Assembly: GCA_013399305.1 (NCBI GenBank)
Contig: VXAI01000089.1
Coordinates: 132,049 to 196,048, forward strand
Source: Rostratula benghalensis
Lineage: Eukaryota > Chordata > Aves > Charadriiformes > Rostratulidae
Direction of reading: 5' to 3'
Length of the DNA: 64,000 bases
Shown piece by piece: positions 55,915 through 64,000 of this stretch (position 1 is the stretch's first letter; each line of letters begins with the position of its first letter). The notes under the pieces are model-generated. The model ran no database searches. It worked only from the letters and a program-made list of their open reading frames with translations, and was not told the DNA's origin. Position numbers and translations under genes: made by a program.

Positions 55915-56382
55915 CCTCAGCACAAGAAGGACATGGAGTTGTTGGAGTGGCCACAAAGATGATCTGGAGATGGTCTGGAGCACCTCTCCTCCACAGACTG
56001 AGAGAAGAGAAGCCTCTGGCAAGACCGTATAGCAGGAGGCTTGAAAGTAGTACTTGAAAGAGGCCTGCAGAAATGATAGGAAGGGACTCTTCATTTGGGT
56101 ATATGGATAGGATGAGTGGTGATGGTTTTAAACTGAAAGAGGGAGACTTCGGATTAGATGTTAAGAAGAAACTTTTCACTGTGAGGGCACTGAGGTACTG
56201 GAACAGGTTGCCCAGAGTTGTGGATGCCCCTTCCCTGGGAAGTGTTCAGTGCCAGGCTGGATGGGGCTTTGAACAGCCTAGTCTAGTGGGAGATGCCCCT
56301 GCCCTTGGCAGGGGTTTCGAACAAGTTAATCTTTTAATCTTTAATGTCCCTTCCAACCCAAACCATTCTATGATTCTAGAAT
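55915..56382 (+). mobile_element. CR1 3' fragment upstream of ISOC1 promoter
   Basis: AAGAAGGACATGGAGTTGTT, GGAGCACCTCTCCTCC, then the end of ORF2 and 3' region (TTTTAAACTGAAAGAGGGAG, GGTACTGGAACAGGTTGCCC, GATGGGGCTTTGAACAGCC) and the tail CCTTCCAACCCAAACCATTC. Points away from ISOC1. The start is about 720 bp upstream of the ISOC1 start codon, just outside the CpG island. Confidence 0.92.
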
Positions 56383-59300
56383 TTTATCCTTCCCAGCTTT
56401 GTGTCCTCCACACTTTTTTTTTCTTTTGCCAGGACGCAGCTGGAAATGTTGCCACTATTTTTCCCACACTTACCAAGTTTCCAGTGGCACTTCAGTGCAT
56501 TTGGGGGAAAATACCTGACTAGTGTGTTAACACTCGTAGAAAGAGAAGAGTCTCTGATAAAAAGAACTGGATGCTTTTACACACTATCAGATGCAGTGGC
56601 AGCACCATCAAGGTTTAGTGGATATCTGCCTGGCTAATTGGCAGCAAGCTGAAGCTCAAAGTTGTTCTCGTGATTTACTTATGTCAGAAATCTGGAGCTG
56701 TCATGCTAAATGATGACATTATACTTTTACTATATTATTTTTTTGCCAGTAAGTACGTTGTTCATATGAACTAGTTTAAAAATTGCAAACATAAAGCTCC
56801 TCCCAGTTACATATTCACACACTTATCGGTACACTGGGCTCTGAAGCAGCCCAAAATGATTATTTTTTTCAGTACCCAAGAAGCAACTGTGCAATGGCTT
56901 CTGCACATTATGGGGAAAACATGCAGATTTTACTATGTCTAGGCAGAAATTACATAAAGTTTCCAAAGGATTAAATTGCAAGTCCAAGACATGCATTGCT
57001 TCTGCCTTCTTTTACTGACAGTGGATATCTACAGAGTTTACACCTTCCTTCCAAAGGAGGTCAGGTCAATCTGATTGTATTCAGTCTAACTGAGCATGTC
57101 TCTGTGACTAAAAAAAGTACCTTTTAAAGACCAAAACCATAAGATATCTTGCCATCTGAGTTCTGTTTAAGCATTTGGTCCCACCCTGTGAGTGACGATA
57201 TTTAGCTGGGGAAAAAAAAAAAGCAATTTTTACCTCTAGAAATACATACACAAGAGCATTCAATGAAGTATATACAACTCTATTTCCCCTGTCCAATATA
57301 AAAATAACCAGCAGCCAGGGCTCAGCTTTTTTAAAATTATTTGTCCATGCTTACCATTCTGCTGATTTAATTTATGAATACAGCTGGTCATTAATGCTGT
57401 AGAGGCATACAGGTTGAAAAACTTTATGGCCCAGTTACTGGCTTTCTTGAATCAGTTTCAGTTTTCCAAAAGAAAAGGTGACTAACAGAATACTCAGCAA
57501 ATTCTGTTTATTTTTTGTGACTTAAATTGGTTTCCAGTTCTTAATTTGTACTTTTTTTAATTGAGTGCAGTCCTAAAATTCAATATATTTTTAAAACATA
57601 GCATGGGTAGTGGTTTTGTTGATTAATGGTGTCTTAAACGGTCTTCCTTTTTCCATTATAGCAAGATAGGACTATCTGTGTTAAAAAAATATGACATAGC
57701 AAAGTGCCTACCTTTCTACAATTGCTGTCCACAATGAATACATCTGAATACAAATTACTCAGTTATTACACAGAATACATAACTGATGTTTTGTTAAACT
57801 GGCTGGATTCAAACTTGTTTAAATAACACAAAAAAATTTGCTAACAGGATTAGATTTGTGCCACAGCAAGGAAGCTGTCCTCAGATTGATCCAAAATCTG
57901 TACAAGGAGGCATTGCTCTCCTGCAGCTGACCATTGTCCCCCCCACTATCTCAGATCAAAGAAAAAGCAGGGAGATGGACCCAGACATGCAGAGTTGGGG
58001 CATGCTTCTCCTTCCCTCTCAAAGTCCAAGGTCTTGTAGGCAGAGGAGCACAGCTGCCACATCCCTGTGCCTATGTGAAGATAAAGGCTGGTAGCTGCTT
58101 TCTTTACCACTCATTCCATCTGTCCTTACCAAGTGACACCTAACCTTGGCTTTTATCTGCATCTTGACCCATATTGCACTGTACCATCTTGGATTGTTTT
58201 GCATTTCAACTTCTATCCCTTCCCCCAGCAACTCTACAACCAGTCTTTTCACATGTAGTTTAATTTTCCTTCTGAAATCACTTAAGTCTCTTTGAGTAGC
58301 CGCCTGTGCCTGGATAGTACTGTCCCATAGAGGAAGACAATTCTGATGGAAGCAGATTCAGACTATGAATTTTTCCTCCCCCAGTTGGTCATCTTATGTT
58401 TTCAAAATAGCACCTTGAGACACAAAGTCAGGCAGGGACACTTTCCAAGTGCCACCAGCTGGTGGTGAGTTAGATTCACTGACCTTTGATGTGTCTTTTA
58501 GTTATACCAGCTCCTGTGGTAGTGGCAGATCAGGCTGCTTTTAATTAAGTGGCACCATCAGAAAGACAAGGTTCTAGTCCACCTAGAAAATCCAGCATAG
58601 CATTTTTTTACTTTGCAGAAAGAAAAGAGGGTAGGATGTGCTACATAGGGAAAATACCCACTGATCCACATTACATTGGCCTGAAACAAAAATGTACTTT
58701 TTACCTGGTGTGAACAACAGAAGTGTGCAAGAGCATTTGTAACACATCTCTTCAGTACTTCACATTGCAAGTAACACGTAATTGGTCCTCATACATGACG
58801 AACTAGACTACAACTTCTACTAGAAAATCAATGTTCCTGATCTCCAACCATGTTGGCTCAGGATATGCTCAAGTCAGAAAAAAAGGGTACATAATCACAG
58901 CAAATATGCCTCTTGGGTTGTATATACAACAACACACTATAGAGAAATTTATTGAAAACTACTGAAGTAACAAGGATTTTAAGTGAAGACCAAATTTCCA
59001 AAGCCCATTTCTGGAAAATTTCTGTCTATATCAGGTCTTCTTCCTGCTGACAAGTATATTGGAATTCTGCTCAGGCATGAGGCTCTGCCTGCCACATGGG
59101 ACCTTCCTTTCCTGCAGCAGAACTCAACAAGGTCATCTGATCTGTATAGCCTCTGGAAAGCGTTTTTTTTGTTTGTTTGTTTGTTTGTTTTCAGCAGTTA
59201 AGGAGCACTTCCTTCAGGAGCTAGGACTGGTAAGGTGAGAAAGCTGGAAGCTCATGCTATGTCTACTTTAAAAACAGAGGCATTTGTTAGGTTTCAGGTT

Positions 59301-62300
59301 GAAGGTCTGAATTCAGGTTATTAACATGTAAACTCCTTAGAATGTACAGATAAAATAATTTACATTTTTATAGGACAAAACCAGTCTAGTATTCTAACTT
59401 ATGGATGAGGGGTTTTGAGTTCTCAATTCAAAGTTTCAGAAGTATGTTTTCTGCCTGATTCATTTTCGTTGTTAATTTCAGTCCTCCTGAAAGCCTATTA
59501 CATGGTTGTCATCTGTAGAGCAAAACATGATGTTGAAGTGAATCTACTAAAATTATATGCTCCCTAAAGTACTCCATAGAAGATTACAGCAAAATCATGT
59601 ATAGAGTAAGCCCTAGAGAAAAAATATTTACTTCTCTGATGATGCCCTCTATACCAATGAGGAAAATGTGAATGGTGAGGCATGTCCTGCAGTTAACAGT
59701 TTTGTCCTTTAAAAGTCCAGTGAACAGAGAGCTGTAAAATCGGAGAGATCTGGCAAATTTCTTATAGTTCAAAATCCTCTCTGGCATAGCAACAGCCTGA
59801 AGTTTGCAGATCTGCAATAGGAAGTCAAGGAAAACAGAACAGCTATATTATAATTCATAAATTGTCATGCATATATACACTGCCTTTCTGTGCAGATGCA
59901 TTGATTTTCTATTATTTCAATGTTACTCAATTCCCCTGCTATACTTCAGAATTATTTTCATCTTACTTCCAAATTTCTGGTTTTATTCCCTATGAGGGCT
60001 TGTCACAGATGACATTTCTCCAGTGATAGTCTTGCCACAAAACCCCTTGTTAGATCTTGCATCTTGACCTGCAAACCTGCATTAAGCTAGCTTGTTGTGG
60101 CAATAGAACTATGTTATCACATAGCTCAGCACAGAGAGCTTAGTGTTGCAGTCCTGGCTTTGCAGTCGCAGCTGAGGTCTTTGTTGACTTTAGTATATCT
60201 GACTGGATCTGCATTGTATTTTAAAACTACCCTTGACACTGGGCTTCCAGCCAGACTTACTTGCTTTCGATGCTACATACCTGAGATAGCATCCCTTGCG
60301 CTGGCTCTGTAGTAATTCTGCTGACACTGCTGAGGGGGAGGACTTTGCAGGTGCGTAGTTTGCACTTCAGAGTTGTGCCAACTGCAAGGTGGACTCGTCT
60401 TGGCACCCCATCCTTGGCACAGCCACTGCCATTTATCTCATCTGCAGGAGCATGGTATTAACATTGCACAAAATGCGTTTTAAGAGACATCTCCATTTCT
60501 GCTGCATTTACCTGTAATGGTAATCTGCGTTTGGAGCAGCTGAGTCTTTGGGCGTTCTGTGTGGCAAACTGACTCTTAAGATCAGACAACGCAAGCGTTG
60601 CCAGTACGTGAGCTAATCAGTTTACAGTTGTGCTGGTGCTGCATGCCTGAATGAGAGGCAGGCAGATTTTTGCAGCATTATGGATAGAAGGAGGTGTGGC
60701 TGTCAAAGAGGTCCTGGAATTTCCTGGAAGAATAAAGCACTCTTCACCTGGTTGGTTTTGCTTCCTTGCAAGGTTTGGAAATGAGTTAATATTGATTGAT
60801 ATTTTAAGCTTTACTCCTAATGTCATCTGCCTGTATCTCCCCTTATATCAAACATTATCAGACTATTTTATTTCTTTATTTTTTAAGATTGCACACTATA
60901 TAATGATACTTCAAAGTAAAAAGCATATAACTGAGACAAATCTCCATCCACAATCTGATTTTGCAGCTTGATAGGTGTTATAAAGCTCTGCTGTTAATAA
61001 TAAATCCAATACTATGTCACTTGGTCTGTATTTTGATATCTTAAGTTCCTTTCATGTATTACAGCCATTGGAACAGGATTGTAAAATGTGAGAACAATAA
61101 TCATATTGATAAAATATATAAATAGAAAACATAAAACACATTTTAAAAAAATAGCTTACTCACTGAATAGTCATATGATTGTTTTCACAGTAATAATGTG
61201 AAAATAAAATGTCTTAGATCTTTTTTTCAGATGTGGTAGTCCTCACATTTCTACCAATATGAATAATTGTGTCCTTCTTCATTATTGGCATCAAATGTGG
61301 TATGGTAATTTTGATAAAGGACATTTTTAATGACGTGACTGTCTTTTTCCTTTCTCCAACTAACAAAGTACAACAGACAAAGTTGTCAACATACAAATTA
61401 TTTCTTCAAGATCAACTGTTGCTGGCCTATCTTTTCAGGACACAGAATTACTTGGAATTACCCCAACTGTTGGTCCAAAATTTCAGTTAAATATTGTTTT
61501 GAGAGAGGTTTGCTACGAAAAATGTTTTTAAAATATTAATATAAACGTACAAACATATGCTTTGCCAGTAAGACATGATTATCATCACATGGGAGAGAGC
61601 GTTTTTTAATTTCCTGGTTTCAAGCTGTGTAATGACACTGGTAGAGATGTGAAGTCATACCTGGTAGAATCCATTTTGTTGACTGAAGGTTGAACCTGAA
61701 AATTTATAGCATTTATGATATAAATTTATTATAAAATTGATCTGCATCCCTTGCAGTTACTCTTTGGCACCTTTCTGTGCATTAGATTTTGTGGTTTATT
61801 TAATGTTTCTACTTCATCTTTCCTTTGAATCAATAATGTTTGGTCACATGGGACACCAGTTGATAGAGTGAAGATAGTTTTGAGCGTTGTCTGTGCTGTG
61901 CCTTTTGCTTGACCCACAGTTTATTTTTACATCTTTGATGACATGCATGTTTTTGGATCAAATAAGCATTAGTCACAAGCTACTCCTGAAAGAATTCTCT
62001 ATACAAGTCCTTCTTTGGATTGTGTAGTTTCTCTCCAGTTCAACAGAACTAATTTAGTACCTGTAACCATGGTATATATATGAAAGTCACTTCATTTGGG
62101 TTTTGGTTTTTTTTAATTTTGTTGATAAGATAGAAATGCATTATAAGCAGTTGCGTTTGGGGGTTCTGTAGAGTTTCTACAGTCTCAGCAAGTCTTTTGC
62201 ACTCATATTTGGAAGACTTCCTACACTACCCAGCTGGCAGCGTCTTCTCATGTAGTTACATATCTGAAGTTGCACCTTTCTCTTTTCTTGTTGTTAGCGT

Positions 62301-63423
62301 TACAGACCTTTCCAGTTTGTCTAATTGGTTTGGCAAAGATGTAGGCAACTACCAGACAAGTCTAGTTCCCCAAGTAACCAACTTTTTCAAAGTCTTAACA
62401 TTTTTTATCCTGCAAAAGGAGTTGTTTATCCATGAATGAGCAGCTCTCAGTTCCGCTTGCTTCCCAGTTGCCATCTTTGCCATTCCACTCTTGCTTCATT
62501 GACTTCATGCTTTGGTATATTGTCTCTGTTCCCAATATTGTGGCTCTTGAGTTCTCGCACAATAGCTGTAATAAATCTATACCTGGGCGTTCATCTTACT
62601 AGTATCTAATAAGACACATTTGATGTGTGTATTATATGGCTATATGATGTGTGATGTGTATACTATATATATAGCCACAGGTTGTAGTTGCAGTAAGATA
62701 GGCAAGATCTTTCTGAGCAGTCATTTATGTGGAGTGTGTAAACATATGTAAGTTCTCCCATGCCGCACAGGGAACATCACCCTGGCAGAAGGGCTTCCTG
62801 CAGGAGGAAGGTGGATTGCAGACAAAGCAGGTCACGTTTAGGGCTGAAACAGAAGAACTATGGTGAGATGCCTGGTTCTTTGCAGAATGGCTGGCCTCTG
62901 CCCATCAGTACACTGTGGTAGCCTTTTGCACACTGGAATATGTACGTTGTGCTCAAGGACTTTTGGTGGGATGTGACGCTTTTTTCCCACAAATGTGAGT
63001 AATTAGATTTTTTTGAACTGTACTGTATGGTTTGTTCTTTGTAACTGCTGTGCATGAAACCACAAATGCTATTAATTTTCTCAGACAATTTTTTCAGACA
63101 ATTACTGTTTTACTATGTTAAGATCTACTTTGCTTCTAATTATAAAATGTATTACTTTTTTTTTAATAGCTAAAGCAGTAATTTACAATTTACTAATAAA
63201 AAAGGAAAGCATTTGATGCATTTTAATAGTCTGGACAATGAAACACTTATTCAGCTATTGAAGATGAGTCAAAATCATCCCTGTTGTCACATTCTGAGAA
63301 CAGACATGAGACTGCAATAATTGTCCTTTTTCTCTCTGGTTTTACATAGTTCTTCTTAGTCAGCTTTCTGAAGACATTAAGTTCAGCCAATGGCAATATT
63401 TAAATTAAAAGAAGCCTCAAGGA
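56383..63423. other. Intergenic region upstream of ISOC1, no gene recognised
   Basis: About 7 kb of AT-rich DNA between two CR1 copies, containing a TTTG microsatellite. Open frames are at most about 106 codons and resemble nothing I know. In human the next gene upstream of ISOC1 is SLC27A6, but I find no exon of it here. Confidence 0.7.
59163..59190. repeat. TTTG microsatellite
   Basis: About five GTTT units after a short T run. Confidence 0.93.
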
Positions 63424-63915
63424 ATCACAGAATATCAGGGATTGGAAAGGACCTTGAAAGTTCATCTAGTCCAATGCCCCTGCCAGAGCAAGAATGCCTA
63501 GATCAGGCCACACAGGAACACGTCCAGATGGGTTTTGAATGTCTCCAGAGAAGGAGACTCCACCACCTCTCTGGGCAGCCCGTTCCAGTGCTCCGTCACC
63601 CTCACCGTGAAGAAGTTTCTCCTCATATTTAAGTGGAACCTCCTGTGTTCCAGCTTGCACCCATTGCCCCTTGTCCTATCATTGGCCGTCACAGAGAAGA
63701 GCATGGCTCCGTCCTCCTGACACTCACCCTTTACATATTTATAAACATTAATGAGGTCACCCCTCAGTCTCCTCTTCTCCAAACTAAAGAGACCCAGCTC
63801 CCTCAGCCTTTCCTCATATGGAAGATACTCTACTCCCTATCATATTTGTAGCTCTGTGCTGGACCCTCTCAATCTGTTCCCTGTCCTTCTTGAACTGAGG
63901 GGCACAGTTAATATA
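63424..63915 (-). mobile_element. CR1 LINE 3' portion
   Basis: Inverted tail AATCACAGAATATCAGGGAT, then AGTCCAATGCCCCTGCC, ACCTCTCTGGGCAGCCCGTT, AAGTTTCTCCTCATATTTAA, GGTCACCCCTCAGTCTCC and CTGTCCTTCTTGAACTGAGG in CR1 order. On the minus strand the open frame 63498-63782 encodes the C-terminal end of CR1 ORF2 ([20 protein letters not shown]). This is the best preserved CR1 copy in the window. Confidence 0.92.
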
Positions 63916-64000
63916 TCTCTGAAATAAAAACAATAATTAGCCTATTTCTAGAAGCTTTATGTAAGTGTCATGGAATTTTTCCTGCACCTAAGTACTGTGA

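Overview
The window looks like avian nuclear DNA: AT-rich, scattered with CR1 LINE fragments that carry the typical 3' tail (CCAACC...ATTCTATGATTCT-like), and interrupted by assembly N runs. It carries one protein-coding gene I can support, ISOC1 (isochorismatase domain-containing 1), complete on the minus strand in five coding exons between 55196 and 40267. The exons join in frame to a 295-residue protein with canonical GT/AG junctions. In human, ISOC1 lies on 5q23, a region that largely corresponds to the chicken Z chromosome, so a Z location is plausible. That is inference from synteny; the window itself does not show it. I cannot name the species.

Layout. 1-39001 is gene-poor DNA downstream of ISOC1. 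It holds a 140-bp GGAGA pentanucleotide array, a TTTC/TTCC array that runs into a 171-base gap, AT-rich microsatellites, a CR1 3' fragment on each strand, and a 1.5-kb decayed CR1 with a recognisable but dead reverse transcriptase at about 6165-7655. It also holds a 95-bp element present twice (12.4 and 13.8 kb), a small CpG-rich patch beside a 10-base gap (20.6 kb), an exact 88-bp duplication around a single N (24.2 kb) that looks like an assembly error, and a GC- and TG/CA-rich block of about 1.25 kb at 29.2-30.5 kb. 39002-55196 is ISOC1. Its 9.3-kb intron 1 holds an LTR-like avian repeat and two CR1 fragments, and its 4.2-kb intron 4 holds a rearranged CR1. 54730-55690 is a CpG island covering the first exon and promoter. 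55700-64000 is upstream intergenic DNA with a CR1 just beyond the promoter and another at the right edge.

How it works together: ISOC1 appears to be driven by the CpG-island promoter and transcribed leftwards, with a probable polyadenylation signal near 39002-39007. Its substrate is not established. The Asp-Lys-Cys residues expected of the cysteine-hydrolase superfamily are all present. Everything else appears to be intergenic sequence or decayed repeats. I found no operon, RNA gene, CRISPR array or other undescribed multi-gene system, and most of the long open frames outside ISOC1 fall in simple repeats, CR1 copies or GC-rich DNA.
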